This document shows, one piece after another, positions 24,901-36,743 of a stretch of 64,000 nucleotides of DNA. Source of the DNA: Karalla daura (Eukaryota > Chordata > Actinopteri > Chaetodontiformes > Leiognathidae). The position numbers and the translations under genes were made by a program. The DNA lies in contig CM055193.1 in the NCBI GenBank assembly GCA_029224185.1, forward strand, positions 25,096,062 to 25,160,061, in the 5' to 3' direction. Position 1 is the stretch's first letter. Each line of letters begins with the position of its first letter. The notes under the pieces are model-generated. The model did not search any database, was not told the DNA's origin, and worked only from the letters and a program-made list of their open reading frames with translations.

Positions 24901-27396
24901 CAATACAGTGAGTATTTATGTCATAGGCCTTACTATACCCACGTGCGCACGCACGCACATGTGAGTTGTTCGTCAGTTGTAAGTTAACAGCTTTCTCGTC
25001 TGATGTTTTAGGTTGTGTGGCGATACCTCCTAAATGTCTATCCCGATGGGCTGAGTGGACAGGAGAGAATGGACTACATGAAGCGGAAGACCAGGGAGTA
25101 TGACCAGCTGAAGAGGGAGTGGACGTCCTGTGTCGGCTCGGACGACCTGGAATTCATCCGTGGAAATGTTCTCAAGGATGTCCTGAGGACGGACAGGGCT
25201 CATCCGTACTATGCAGGCTCGGAAGACAGTCCACATTTGACCGCGCTCACGGACCTGCTCACCACCTTTGCCATCACACATCCACAGGTGACATTACGCA
25301 TTGCACGTTCCCTTTGGATCCCTCAATTCGGTGACGTGTTTTTGGTTTACATTTTAGTTATTTTATGGTGGAAATGTAAAGAACGGCTCCAGTGCGAACC
25401 AGGACCTCAGTTCAGGAAGGACTCACCATTGTACTCTGGCATGCAACATGACACGTGTGTAAAATTAAGCTAAGTAATTGACCCTTAAAAATGTAGGCGT
25501 ATTGTCGTTGCAGACAATACGTTTAAGACCCCGCAGTAAAGAAACTAGTGTCCTTTGGCCTCCCGTAAGCAGATACATGTATATTGGAAGATGCCCCTCT
25601 AGCTCTACGGATATGCATATGTGTGTGTAAATGTGTTAAATATGATGATTTCTGCAGTATGGGAGAAACTCGGCAAAAACAAGGAATGGATACTTAATTT
25701 AAGTATACCTATACCAGTTTAGACTTCAATGTATCTGAATAGACCACTTGCTTGTGTCTTTCAGATATCCTACTGTCAAGGCATGAGTGATATTGCCTCC
25801 CCTATCCTAGCCGTGATGGACAATGAGGCCCATGCCTTCATTTGCTTTTGTGGCATCATGAAACGCCTGGAGGGGAACTTCAGGCCGGATGGGCAGCTCA
25901 TGTCCATCAAGTTCCAGCATCTGAAGTTGCTCCTGCAGTACTCGGATCCTGAATTCTACTCTTACCTGGTGTCCCGCGGGGCCGACGACCTCTTCTTCTG
26001 CTATCGCTGGCTGCTCCTGGAGCTCAAGCGCGAGTTTGTGTTCGACGACGCCTTGAGAATGCTGGAGATTACTTGGAGCTCCCTGCCGCCAGATCCTCCT
26101 GAAACCGAGGTGGAGCTTCTGGGACCCCCACTGGAGGCCGATGAACCAATGTCCTGCCGAGAGAAGGACGGGTCAGTGGAGGATTGCTCAAGAAATGATC
26201 AGGAAAAAAAGGAGAAGCAGCGTAAACGGCATATGCTAAGGCCTTCAAGGGAAGAATCGAGTATTGGCGGGAATGCTGTCGCACAAGAGGACATTGCAGG
26301 CATTGGAGACCAGCACAAGGGCAGTGAATATGATCCTCCGGTGAACAGGGAAAAGACAGATTTGCAAGCTCCGCCCTTTGAGAGACAGACCAGTTTTGGA
26401 GAGTTCAAGTATTACACTGCTCAAAATGAATATGGCTTTGATATGGAAGCTGCTGGGCAGCCACCAGGCTGGGTTTCTGCAAAGTCAGTAGCTTGTTACC
26501 CGAGGCGCCAGTCCACAGTGGAGAGCGAGGAAGACTCGGAGGAGAGAACACCTCTGATAAAGACCCATGACAGTGGTCTCTCTCCGATGTCGTCCTTTCC
26601 CATCGGTCTGCCGATCTGGAAACCTGGCTCCTCCCCCACTTCTTCAGCTTCACCCACCAGCTGGCCAGGTGCTCACTCAAACTCTCCCCTGAAATCCCCA
26701 TCCTCCTCTGGAGCTGGTGGTGGAGAGGGCTTTCCGAGAACTGTCCCGAACACAGAAATCAACTCGTCTCTCACCCCCTCCGTGAAAACGTCTGTCGCGT
26801 CTCCCTCCATCACTCCAAATAGATCACTGCTGTCTTCACCCATTCTGTCATTTGCCAGGGGCACCTCGCCGTCCGGAAGGTCATCCACCAACAATCTGCA
26901 TTCACCTGGCAGCAAGTCCCCCACCACCGCCAGCGCGTCCATCTCATCAAAGGCCGATGGCGCCGGCATCAAACCATGTTCCCTGCCCCCGCCGCAGGAG
27001 TTTGGTAAAGGCAATCCCTTCATGCTCTTCCTGTGCCTGTCCATCTTGTTGGAGCACCGGGACCACATCATCAAAAACGGCTTGGACTACAACGAGCTGG
27101 CCATGCACTTTGACCGGCTCGTGCGGCGCCACAACCTGAGCAGGGTGCTGCAGCGAGCCAAAGCCCTGTTTGCGGACTACTTGCAGAGCGAGGTGTGGGA
27201 CTCCGAGGAGGGGGACGAGGTCAGCTCCGACTCGCCGACAGCAGCCACTGCTAATCAATACTCTTCAACCAACTCTGCCGGGCCCATTTATAGCCCGCTG
27301 GCGTCACCCCAGCCATCCTCTCCAAACTCAACCTATAAGCTGGCGACTACTATTCCCTCGCCGACAACCCCAGTGACCATATCTCCCATTTCCTGA
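17867..27396 (+). CDS. tbc1d25: TBC1 domain family member 25 (OATL1-like Rab GAP)
   Basis: TBC1D25/OATL1 is a GTPase-activating protein for Rab33B that binds ATG8 proteins and acts in autophagosome maturation. Coding exons are 17867-17911, 19774-19883, 23125-23276, 24044-24171, 24264-24452, 25012-25287 and 25765-27396. All junctions keep frame, giving 843 residues. The start MAGEEERG fits the family. The LC3-interacting motif WDII lies at about residues 109-112. The TBC domain spans about 198-440, with the arginine-finger motif DVLRT (D264, R267) and the glutamine-finger motif SYCQGM (Q305). After the TBC core comes a long Ser/Pro-rich stretch, then a conserved C-terminal segment (NPFMLFLCLSILLEHRDHII). 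Mammalian proteins are about 690 residues, so the linker is expanded here. The whole C-terminal half is one 1632-base exon. Intron 2 holds gypsy and MADF-transposon debris. No AATAAA is seen close after the stop. Confidence 0.95.
18274..18307. repeat. Hairpin with a CRE palindrome in its loop
   Basis: GACAGCCTGGAG (18274-18285) is exactly inverted at 18296-18307. The 10-base loop contains TGACGTCA (18287-18294). It lies in tbc1d25 intron 1, 0.4 kb after exon 1. Confidence 0.85.
18677..18811. repeat. 21-bp minisatellite arm, forward
   Basis: About six imperfect copies of a 21-22-bp unit built on GAGATACTAAGTCAAAATTAT lie in tbc1d25 intron 1. It forms an inverted pair with 19302-19509. Confidence 0.85.
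18874..18905. repeat. (CAT)n microsatellite
   Basis: A run of about ten CAT/ATC units between the two inverted minisatellite arms. Confidence 0.9.
19302..19509. repeat. 21-bp minisatellite arm, inverted
   Basis: About nine copies of TATCTCATAATTTTGACTTA-type units, the reverse complement of the arm at 18677-18811. The two arms enclose 0.49 kb and together look like a fold-back element. Confidence 0.85.
20345..21200 (+). pseudogene. Ty3/gypsy pol remains in tbc1d25 intron 2
   Basis: A reverse transcriptase piece reads FKVMLFGLCNAPTTFARVMD (about 20467-20526), followed in another frame by NLKMHPDKCHFMLKEVSILG (20554-20613). Further right, pieces with CNRYI and EAYAIADMEG around 21088-21165 fit an integrase core. 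The order is that of a gypsy-class element on the plus strand, but stops and frameshifts are frequent. No LTR was found. Confidence 0.7.
21480..21720 (+). mobile_element. MADF-domain DNA transposon fragment (copy 1)
   Basis: From an ATG at 21499 the frame reads MDTSDERLVEEVRRFTCLYN and continues as a partial MADF domain, then stops after about 30 codons. MADF/Myb-like proteins are encoded by PIF/Harbinger-type transposons. Related copies lie at 37556-37990 and 61850-62395 on the other strand. Confidence 0.6.
22300..22460. repeat. Two tandem copies of an about 80-bp unit
   Basis: GGCTATATTCTAGCCAC (about 22301) and GGCTATATTCCAGCCAC (about 22389) begin two similar segments, both ending in a TGTCATNA-type sequence, in tbc1d25 intron 2. 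Confidence 0.6.
23430..23645 (+). repeat. Diverged teleost SINE-like repeat
   Basis: GTTTGCATGTTCCCTCTGCG, then a CCAGGTTTTCTCCCGCA-type segment and GGAGACTCTAAATTACCCC match in order a very common fish repeat. It lies in tbc1d25 intron 3 and is not coding. Confidence 0.7.
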
Positions 27397-30240
27397 TTCC
27401 GTCGTGCGTTGGGCCGCCCATCCTCACCGAACTGTTTGTGACCCAGTGACGGCGGGAGTCTTTTTTTCAGACAGCCTGTCACGGTAAATGGGCAAGCAGT
27501 AATACGTTCATCCTGTGTACGCTTGAATCCATGTCCTCATATCTGTAGTCATTGTGATTTTTTTTTTTTTTTTTTTAAATCGACATTTCAATCTTTTCGA
27601 GCAATCTTCGCTGTGTTCCGGGAAATGGCTCGCTCGTGCGACGTTAAGCCTCCGGTTTGAATGTTCGTCTGACACTTTGGTTGTCTGGGTTTTGCCAATT
27701 TTAGCCTTTTGGTGCATTGAGATTGCATTCCTCCTTCTTCCGACTTGTGTTTACGGACTTGTGTTATTACCCAAAAAGCCATAAAAGTGTCTTAACTTAA
27801 AAGCTCAAATGGCATGACTTTGCAACTGAATTCATTAGCCAGTGAACGAGGCCAGAAAATCTCTGTTGATAAACAAATTTAGGTCCGCTGTCGGGCTGCG
27901 GAGAAGAGAACAAAATTGGCGAAGACTAAAGCTGCACATGCCGGCTTTCATTATCATGCATTGTTATGCATTTCGTGGACGGTGCAACCAAATCTCGTTC
28001 CGGGGCGGACCCCGCGTGAACGAATGCCAAATCTGCGTCACGTGCCTGCGTCCGGACCGCTGCGGCACGGCGTCGGCTCAGACCTCAGTGTTCACAGGTG
28101 AGCTGAGGTGCGACAGCCGTGCGAGCCTGAGCAAAACGTCCCCGACGGACGGCAACTCGCGCGCGTGCCATTGAACAACGAATCGGTCCCGTTTTCCCTC
28201 AGTGCCCCGCAGCCACGGTCCGGGTGCCGTTCAGAACCTGGGCTGCTCCGGGCCCAGCTCGACCGCCTCTTTTTCCGACTGTCCACCGTCAAAAGCAACA
28301 ACGGCCCCCGTTTCCTCCACCCCACTGGAAAGGTCGTGAGATTGTGATACATGGTTTTATATCGGCCACATTACTTGTGCAATGTCACGGATATATATAT
28401 ATATATATATATACCGTAAATTAAATACTTGTCAGCACCACTGCTGTTGCCTGTGGCGGTTTTCTTTTCGTGCCGCTTTATTGGACGCCTTTATTTCCGT
28501 TTCAGCATCCAAGAAGTCCCTTTTTGTGGTCGTCGTCTGTGTTCCCGTGTCACCTGACTCAAAGGGGCGAGGCATCTGAGAGCCGAGTATCCAGGGGCTC
28601 GACACTCAAATCGCTACATTTAGGAGCCACCAAAATCCCTCGGTGCCATCCCGTTTTTCAACTCATTTTACAGTACGGTGCAAACAAACACAGGCTCTCT
28701 CAACCCGTTACAGAGTACTTCTTTCTCTCCGGCCTCCGAATCGACCACATTTGACAGGCATTGTTTTTGTTATGCGTTTTTTTTGGGGCGCGATCCCCAT
28801 GGATGTCCTTTTGGACGATCTCGACGTCATTTTTCATCCGGTCACCCCGATCGGTTTGGCCTCGTGAACATAATATCTCCTCAGAGCTGGATCAAACGCA
28901 GGTGAATTCAAGAGCCACTTGATCTATCGACGCCTCGGTGATCAAAAGGTCACGGTTGCAGTTGTGGAAGTCGCACAGGAGTTATCACTGTGGTAACGGG
29001 ATAATTAATAATCATGGATAATGGATAACAGGATTGTTATGAAGTTAATCCAAACCAACAGTTAGATGATGGCATCCTCGCACCTTGTGATAAAGCTGTG
29101 TATGAGTATCTGTATTCCATTCAAATTATAGTCTGTATATGTCCTAAATTCTAATTGTATTTATTTATCTATCTATCTATCTATCTATCCATTTGGAAAA
29201 ACAGGGATTTACTACTGTGACTGGCAGATGCATATAAACCACAAGATGCTAATTGTAGTTAGAAGCAGTTACGCATGGGTCAAAGTCATCCTGAAGTATG
29301 GGCGTACATGGAGCACGCTGACTTACGAACGAAACCATCCATGCCATCCACTTTAAAACGAGACAACTTCGCAGTGGGTCACAGCAGACCTGGGTGATGT
29401 TCATGGCTTTGAGCAGAAGTCGACAACTTCACGAAGGTGAGGTCCTGGGCTTTCCCAGAACTGAAGAAGCCTTTTAACTGAGAGGTTGAAACCTCTTCAG
29501 CATGTCTTGAGGTTGTCCAGTTTCTGGTTTGTCCGCATCGTTAACCCAGGTTTATTTTTGGTTTCGAGTTGCATTTGTTAAATATTTGAACTACTTTTTA
29601 ATACAGATGGCTGAAGACGAAATCTGCTACACCTCTGGCCACATTCAGTTCTGAGGAGACAATTCATTCTCATGTCTTTGTAAGTACCCTTGTAATACCT
29701 GTGATCATTACTCTTTGATTTGATTCGGTATGTCAGTATTTAGTAGCATATATAAAAAAGAACCGTAGAAAGAAGGAGTTGATCTGAAGGGTGGCAAGTG
29801 CATTTGTAAAAAAGAAGACTTGTGTACACAAAACTTAACCTTTTTGATTATACAACACATCACAATGTTACTTATGTATCAAACAAATAAATATTCAATG
29901 CCTCTAATGAAAACTTGTGTTCGTGAAATACTAAATTCTGTTAAGAATAAGCGGTTTGTTGTTGGCAGCAATGGTCAAATGGTCCACTGTATGTCATTGA
30001 AGTTTCCCAATTGTGGGACTTATAAAGGTATGTTCTGTTGCTGTTATATTCTGTTTTGCTGTCTTGGTCTTATTTGAACAGCAACAAGTGAAAATCTGAA
30101 ATTCATTTTCAAAGATTTGAAATTTAGAGGCTTGCTGTAGCGCTACCATCAGGGCTACTGTCTCGTGTATCCAGTTTAGGACATCTGGTACGGGACTGGA
30201 CCATTTTAAAAGGTCTAAGCAGAATTTCTATATGGAAATG
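27397..30240. other. tbc1d25 3' flank and intergenic DNA
   Basis: It probably starts with the tbc1d25 3' UTR. A 17-base T run lies at 27560-27576, a TA microsatellite at 28391-28413 and a short TCTA repeat at 29167-29189. Between 29440 and 29560 is a CTGAAGAAGCC/AGAGGTTGAAACCTC segment resembling a dispersed fish retroelement. No further exon is recognised. Confidence 0.5.
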
Positions 30241-30249
30241 TTGCACAAG

Positions 30250-30608
30250 CTGTGGGGCCGCCATCTTGGAATGGTCTCCGGCTCCACTCGGCGTAATCTC
30301 TTAGGCAGGCGCAGTGTCATGTCAGCCCAGTTTATCAATCATAACTCGCTGAATTCTTCGCTGATTTTCACGAGGGTTTTTTATGCAAACATCAGGACAC
30401 TTTGTTTGATTTATATTGATATTCAAAGTGGGTTTAACAGTAATAGAATATTCTGATATATGGGATGTATGATAGGTATTTCTCAAAACGCATAATGTAG
30501 AAGCAGATAGTGGCAGTAAAAGTACTATTCAGCTTGTTTAATGACTTTAAAAATTAAGCAATATATGAATACATTTATATCTGTATATATAGATAGATAT
30601 ATAAACAT

Positions 30609-30641
<33 letters not shown>

Positions 30642-31275
30642 AAGAGATCAGGGCAGGGTGAGAGAGCATCTCACCCTGTGACTGAAAACAGAATATTTAC
30701 ATTTATGAACGCTAATAGTCTTATGCCAAAGAGAAGCTGTATACATACTCTTTGGAGATGAGGCGGGAAGCTGAAGATGGATAGAATAACACCATCTCTG
30801 AGTCGGACAATCTGACCTGTCTTTCAAAATCCTCCTGCTTAAAATGTTCACTGCAAAACACAGCTGGATCACTTGTGATTCTTTCCCTCCTCAAAGCCAT
30901 TTACAACTTATACCTGGTGTCTCTGTCTTTCAAAAACATTCAACATGAAAACATTGAGAACATGAGAGACATGAGAAACATTTTACAAAGTTAGCCAAGC
31001 ATATTTTTTACTTTCTTCCTATTTTTACTACACCTATTTCCTAATAATCGTATGTACATCTTCGTATTATCTACTGGTCATAAATGCAGTACTGTAATAT
31101 TCCGTTCACAAATTACAACCGAAAATAATGTTCAATCTCACTTGTGAAAAGTAATTTCACGAGCCCTGTTTTCAACAGTTTTCAGAGTTTGACAGTTACA
31201 TGCGGCACAGGCATGCTGCCACTTGTTTCCACTCGAGACCTCCTCCAGATGGTGGCCGCATTTCTCAAGTCCTAG
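30250..31275. mobile_element. P-like transposon family, copy 2 (end-truncated)
   Basis: GGCCGCCATCTTGGAATGGT at 30257 and the following 200 bases match the left subterminal part of the 16231-17616 element. The stretch from about 30680 matches its interior, and CCTCCTCCAGATGGTGGCCG near 31240 matches its right subterminal part. The outermost TIR bases are missing at both ends. Confidence 0.75.
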
Positions 31276-31338
31276 AACTCTATTCCATCCATTTCCGGGT
31301 CATCAAGTCAGCGAGTCAGCGAATGAACCGTTAATGCC

Positions 31339-32785
31339 CATAGAAATGTACACCTAGACACCACATCGAGCGCTGCTGTCCCCTAGAGCGGGGCGATCCA
31401 TCTTGGAACGGAGCCTCTCGCTCCAACAGTGCGTTACATCTGTGGAGTTTTTTAATTAAAGTTGTCATAAATAGCTCTATCTATCATGTCTGACGTCATG
31501 GTAGACATTGATATTCAAAGTAGGATTAACAGTAATAGAACAGTAATAGAATACTCTGATATATGACATATGGGATATATCATATATGGGATGTATGATA
31601 AACCTACACTGTGATTTGTGATGGAACTACTAGGCCACTGTTGTTTTTCAGGGTTAGAGGGTGGTAGCTCTCATCTAATGACGATGGTACAGCATCTCTG
31701 ACCAAGCTCGCACGGCACACACATCACTAAATCACAGGCTTCCTCAACTTTGAGCAGTTCCGGAATCATCAGCATCAACATGTTTTCATAAAGTTTTATA
31801 CCTTTTTTTTTAAGTTTTATTATTCTGACCATGGAAAAATAGGAAACCTTAAGAAAACACCATATAATTTTGTACAACCAAAGCATGAAAGTGAATTATC
31901 TATCAGTAATGTGTATGAAATGAAAATGATAAGCAGCTGCCAGGGTGAAAACATAATTAGTTTGCATCCATGTCGTTGTAATGGGCTCAGTTTTTTGTTA
32001 TCTTATACAGTATATTTGTAGGACACTTAGCTGACTAGGAACAATAAAATTGCAGAATTGGGAGAACTTGAGAACAATAATAGATGCAAGACCATTTTGA
32101 CACCTACTTGTACTTTATGTCGTGTAATACATAACATTTCGAAGCACCTGGGACTTGAAATAGACTCAATACAAGGTAAGATTAGATTAGATTACATCTT
32201 AGATGGATGAAGAAGTGTTCCATCTATTGTCAATCAGGTGAGCAAGTACTCCCTGGATCTTGACAAAAATGCTTTCCTCTCCATCCAGCTTGAAACATCC
32301 AAAGGAGGTTTAAATCCTTTGGCATGAGCATTGCATCTATTCATGGTGTCGAAACGCCTGTCAATGATAAAGAAATACTGCCACCTAAATCACTATCATT
32401 ACAGGGTTTCATATGGTATCTGATAGTTGAAATTAGTACTCATCCATTCAAAATACACAGAGAACAGAATACTTTTGAAACTTCATGTTCAACATGTAAA
32501 AATACCAGTATTACTATTTGCTTCGCTTCACTCCATAGGACTGCTTTGTACCACAGCAAATTCCACACAGATTACGACCAATAATACAATGCTGCAACCA
32601 ATAATAAAGTTCAGACTTAACTATGATAAGGAATTCCGACGAAAATGCTGTGCAGATTTGGACAGCAGTACACCGCACAGTGCTCCTGCTTTGGTTGTTT
32701 ACATTACAATGACCTTCTTAAGATGGCGGCCGCATTTCTCGCGCCCCGGCAGTCAATGCGGCGTCTACTCTTTATTATGTCTATG
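31339..32785. mobile_element. P-like transposon family, copy 3 (abuts the ndufb11 promoter)
   Basis: The right end GCGGCGTCTACTC...ATTATGTCTATG (ending 32785) is a clean family terminus. A diverged left end CATAGAAATGTACACC starts at 31339. The interior from about 31600 to 32740 is an inverted copy of 40884-42300. Flanking octamers (TTAATGCC and CTATGGCG) do not match, so the left boundary or the target duplication is uncertain. Confidence 0.65.
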
Positions 32786-32807
32786 CTATGGCGAAGTTGA
32801 GCTTCAA

Positions 32808-32829
32808 CCAATAGCTTTTCCGGTTCCGG
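32808..32829 (+). promoter_or_regulatory. CCAAT box and tandem TTCCGG (GABP/NRF-2-type) sites of ndufb11
   Basis: CCAAT at 32808-32812 is followed by two adjacent TTCCGG hexamers at 32818-32823 and 32824-32829, 30-41 bases before the ATG. Tandem CCGGAA sites are the classic binding arrangement of GABP (NRF-2) in nuclear genes for respiratory subunits. Confidence 0.65.
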
Positions 32830-32858
32830 GTTGGCCGTATCCTTCACAAACAGCCGAC

Positions 32859-35800
32859 ATGATGCTGTCACGACTTTCACGGCTTCGTCCCGCAATTTCA
32901 CGGTCTTTGACCGGTCCACCGGCTCGGTTCGTGTCCCAGTCTAGAGCGAGCAGTGCGGCTGGCTCCGCTTCGGTGACAGAGCTGCACCCCGCCGCGGCGA
33001 AAGCTGCCCACGGTGAAGTCAGTGAGTTCGTCAAGGTGAGCTCCTCTCCAGGACACAGCTCAGACCACTGTCAGGGTCTGGGACTTGGAACAGACTTTGG
33101 GCTCCTCTCCAGGGCAAAGCTCAGACCCACTGGCGGGCTTTAGAACATTGCAGACGTTAAATTCTTAGCTTATGGAAAAAAGGTTATTTACAAAATGTCA
33201 AGGCATGTTAATTTGATCACCCCTCAGCAGGCCAATTGAAATCATGTTGTATATAAATAATAGAATAGAGAAAGTAAAACGATAAGATTGAGATGATCAT
33301 GCAATAAATAAATCATTTAAAAAGTTAGTACACCATGTTTAAATACGTTTAGGCGCCCATGAATGTTGGTAGTTCTTTATATGCTGCAAGCAGAGACCAT
33401 GCAAGTATTTTTGTTTCGATTAGTTTCAAGCTCACAGGTGATTGTCCGAGATTGTAAATTTGAAAGCAATAAAAAAAAAGTGGGTTTATTTTCCTCCATT
33501 TGGATGTGTGGCTGAAGAATTTCTCCAGGACAATGAGATAGTTTATAATCGGATCTGACTCTCAAATTGATAACGAACTCCACACTGTCTCTGTTGGGTT
33601 AAGTTGGATTTTAGTTGATAGCCATGCCGATATGCTGGGATTTATTTGCACATGTGTAAGGATTCCAGCTGTATTTGCTTTAAATCATGTGGCTTTAACA
33701 ACAAGTGTGCTTTTTCCCCCAAAGTGCAGCTAAGTTTATTATATTATGTCATATAAATATGTAAAGTACTATTATATATCCATCTGCCGATGGCTGAGAT
33801 GATATTTTGATAGTGGCTCACTGGCCTTGTGGTTAGTATCTGCCCTGAGTTTGGGGAGATTTAACTGTTACTGTTATTTATGTAGTATTCACACATGGAC
33901 CCTGTTATTTATTGCTTTGTATTCTAGCAAACTGAGTTAGTTTGTGAATAAACGGGTACATCAGGTTGCCTCGTCCCCATGGTCAGACATACTTCCGCTA
34001 TTGGTTCGTAAAGCCTAAAACAACAAAAAGGAAGGATCCAGATCTCACGAACTCAAAATAATCAAGGTTCCATTCAACTTTGAACCTTGATCGAGACTGT
34101 AGTCTCGATCAAGGTTAAGCAGCAACATAAACTTGAAGCAGATAAGAAGAACTAGACAAAGGTTTGTTGCAGCGGATGCCTCCTTTTACTTAACCTATGT
34201 AACCTTTGTGCATTGTCAGAATCCAGATTACCATGGTTTCTCAAGTGACCCTACAGTGGATGACTGGAACATGAAAGTTGGCTTCTTCTTCGGCATATCT
34301 GTGGCTCTTGTTATTGGAGGGACTTTTATTCATTATTTGCCAGACTATGGGTGAGTTGAATTCTTTTATTGTTCCATATCAACTTTCATTTGAGCCATTC
34401 AATTTTAGACAATTAGTCTTGACTTTTTTCCCCCCTCTAATTCAGCTGTCTTTTATAAGTTCTTGGAGTAGGTTTGGTAGTCTTCTGCCCAATGTTTTAG
34501 GTTAGTTTTTATCAGTTTTAGTACTAGTTTTAGTTTTTCGTACTTTGTCAGGTGCGTGATTCAAAAGAGCCAAGTAAGTATTTTGAAATAAATCTCAACC
34601 ACCATGGTAGTCAATGAGAAAAAAACGAGAAGTTAATAAAAAAAAAATAATTTTTAAAGTGAAGTGCTGTCTGGTGCCTCCAGCTCACAAAAACTTACTT
34701 GAGCAAAATAAATTGATTTGGTATCAATTTGACATTGACAAAGACGAAAACGAAGGAAGTTTTAGCCATAATTACAATCCGTTTTTGTTTGTTTTAATAC
34801 AGTTTCCCATCATTTTTATTTCTAACCCAGCTAGGAAATTGCTCTCTGTCAGTGGGCAGTCTAAAGTCTTCAACAGGGCTGGGAAACACTGACCTATGAA
34901 GTACTTAAAAAAGTCTTTAAAAAACGCCCAAAGCACATGTCAAATAATTAAAACAATTTCCATAACCTATGAGGTCAAGGTCAAGCTTTTCTTTACTGTA
35001 CACATTTCAGGAAAGGGTCAGCCATCAACTGCTTTGTTTCTGTTTGAACGAGTGAGATTTGTCCCTTAGCAGTGATCATCATCTCAGCATGTGCTAGTGC
35101 AACTTGCAAGCAGCCTATAGCTTTCAACGTCAATTTTATTTCAGTGTCGGTTCATAACAGTACCCCGACATTTCAAGACGCTTTACGTGAAAATGGTGAG
35201 CGACATATACCGAGAATCGTCCAACAAAATTGAACAGGAACCCATGAGCTGTGGGGCAGGAAAAGAACTTTGCTATTGAGAAAAATCTGGCAGAACCAGG
35301 CTTAAAGGGCTCAAAAATTAGATCGGTCAGGTTCATTTTAAAGGTCCCAGGTCCAGTTGAGCCGGATGGAACACCACCACAGTAGCAGCAGGATGTGGAG
35401 GCAGGACCACAAGGAGGGTCCAGAATCCAGCACAGCATCCAGGGGGGTCTTGGAGGGGAGAAGGGGGGCTCCTGGTCCGGGATGCTAGTCCTGTGCAGTC
35501 GGGGAATCATAGGAATAGAGAGAAGGAAAGAGAGGGAATATAGAGGAGGAATATTCGAGGAGTGAAGGGATGGGAGATGGGAGAAGAGAGAAGGGGGAGG
35601 AAAGGAAAGAGATGAGGAGGAAGAGAAGGAGAAAGGGGAGGAAAGGAAAGTGAGAGCAGAAGACAAAAAATAGAGTGACACAGCACTGCCACATTCCACT
35701 GACCCAGGGTCCAAAACTCAAGCTCCGGGCTCCGTTGAGGCAAGCTCCAGGTGCCAATACCCAAGCACTACCAAGTTCTACTGACCCAGGGTTAAGGTCT

Positions 35801-36686
35801 AACTGTAAGCTTTTTCAAAAAGGAAGGTTTTTGAAGCTGTTCGTAAATGTAGAGAGTGTATCTGCCCCCCGAACAAATTGTGTTTGTTAGTCGAGTCGCA
35901 GTGTATTTAAAGGGAAACCACAGTTGCTTTTAAAGTGATGTAAAGTTTTAGAAACACAAACACTATAATGAATAAAAACAATCCAAGGAATAATAGGAAC
36001 TAAATCAAAACAAAAGCGTGAAAAAGAGAGCGCAAGCACACCAAGATGATTCACTCAACCGGTAGTGGAAGGGCAAGAGAAGAAAGCAGTTTTTTTTTAA
36101 ATGCTCAACATGTTGTGCAGCTCTAACATGGAGAGATAGGCCGTTCCACAGCTTTGGAACAACCACTGTAAAGGCTCAGTCTCCATGATTGGAGGGGAGG
36201 GAGAGTGCAGCGCTTTATGTGAACCTGGCTGTCCAGGTGGGTGGGACATGCACATTAAAAGGGGCATGCATGCATGGTGAGTGTTCAAAGCAGGGCTATG
36301 ACACTGGTGTGTAGAGAACCTGGCTGTGCTCCATCTTTCGATTTTATGCCGAAACCACGTCACTAACGATCCTTGTAAACATCAAGGAACCATGCCAGTG
36401 ACTATAATGTCTCCTAGAAAACACGTAGAATTAACCAGTGAAACGGTCCTATTTGTTTGTACTACATACCAACCCTTCTCTCTGTATCTCTGTGTCTTTT
36501 CCTGCGTGTGGGTGATGTGTGATGTATTTCTGGGATGTTTTTGTGTGCGATTCCAGCATGCGGGAGTGGGCGAGAAGAGAGGCGGAACGTGTGATCCAAC
36601 AGCGAGAGAAGGAAGGTCTACCCCTCATTGAGGAGAACTATTATGACCCAAACAAGATAATTGTTCCCACACATGGAGAGTCATAG
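32859..36686 (+). CDS. ndufb11: NADH dehydrogenase (ubiquinone) 1 beta subcomplex subunit 11
   Basis: NDUFB11 (ESSS) is a single-pass accessory subunit of mitochondrial complex I in the inner membrane. Three coding exons, 32859-33035, 34220-34350 and 36557-36686, join in frame to 145 residues. The N-terminus (MMLSRLSRLRPAISRS) is rich in Arg and Ser without acids, as in a mitochondrial presequence. Exon 2 encodes NPDYHGF, then WNMKVGFFFGIS leading into one membrane span (about residues 79-99) ending HYLPDY, which is diagnostic of the family. Exon 3 encodes REWARREAERV and EENYYDPNKI. Two ATG codons stand in tandem at the start; the first is taken. The length is close to the mammalian protein (about 150). 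A polyadenylation signal follows at 36738. Confidence 0.94.
34083..34116. repeat. Perfect palindrome, 16-bp arms, 2-nt loop
   Basis: AACCTTGATCGAGACT (34083-34098) is inverted exactly at 34101-34116 with GT between. It lies in ndufb11 intron 1. Confidence 0.95.
35118..36320. repeat. Diverged long interspersed repeat in ndufb11 intron 2
   Basis: CAATTTTATTTCAGTGTC, TCAAGACGCTTTACG, GAAAAATCTGGCAGAACCAG, GTAGAGAGTGTATCTGCC and GGCCGTTCCACAGCTTTGGA occur in the order typical of a very common teleost repeat. A GGA/GAGA-rich simple stretch (35510-35660) interrupts it. The class is not certain. Confidence 0.5.
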
Positions 36687-36737
36687 GTCTACCATCCACC
36701 CACTGTATTTCTTCAGAACTGTATTTCACTATAACTC

Positions 36738-36743
36738 AATAAA
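36738..36743 (+). terminator. ndufb11 polyadenylation signal
   Basis: AATAAA lies 52 bases after the ndufb11 stop codon. Confidence 0.85.
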
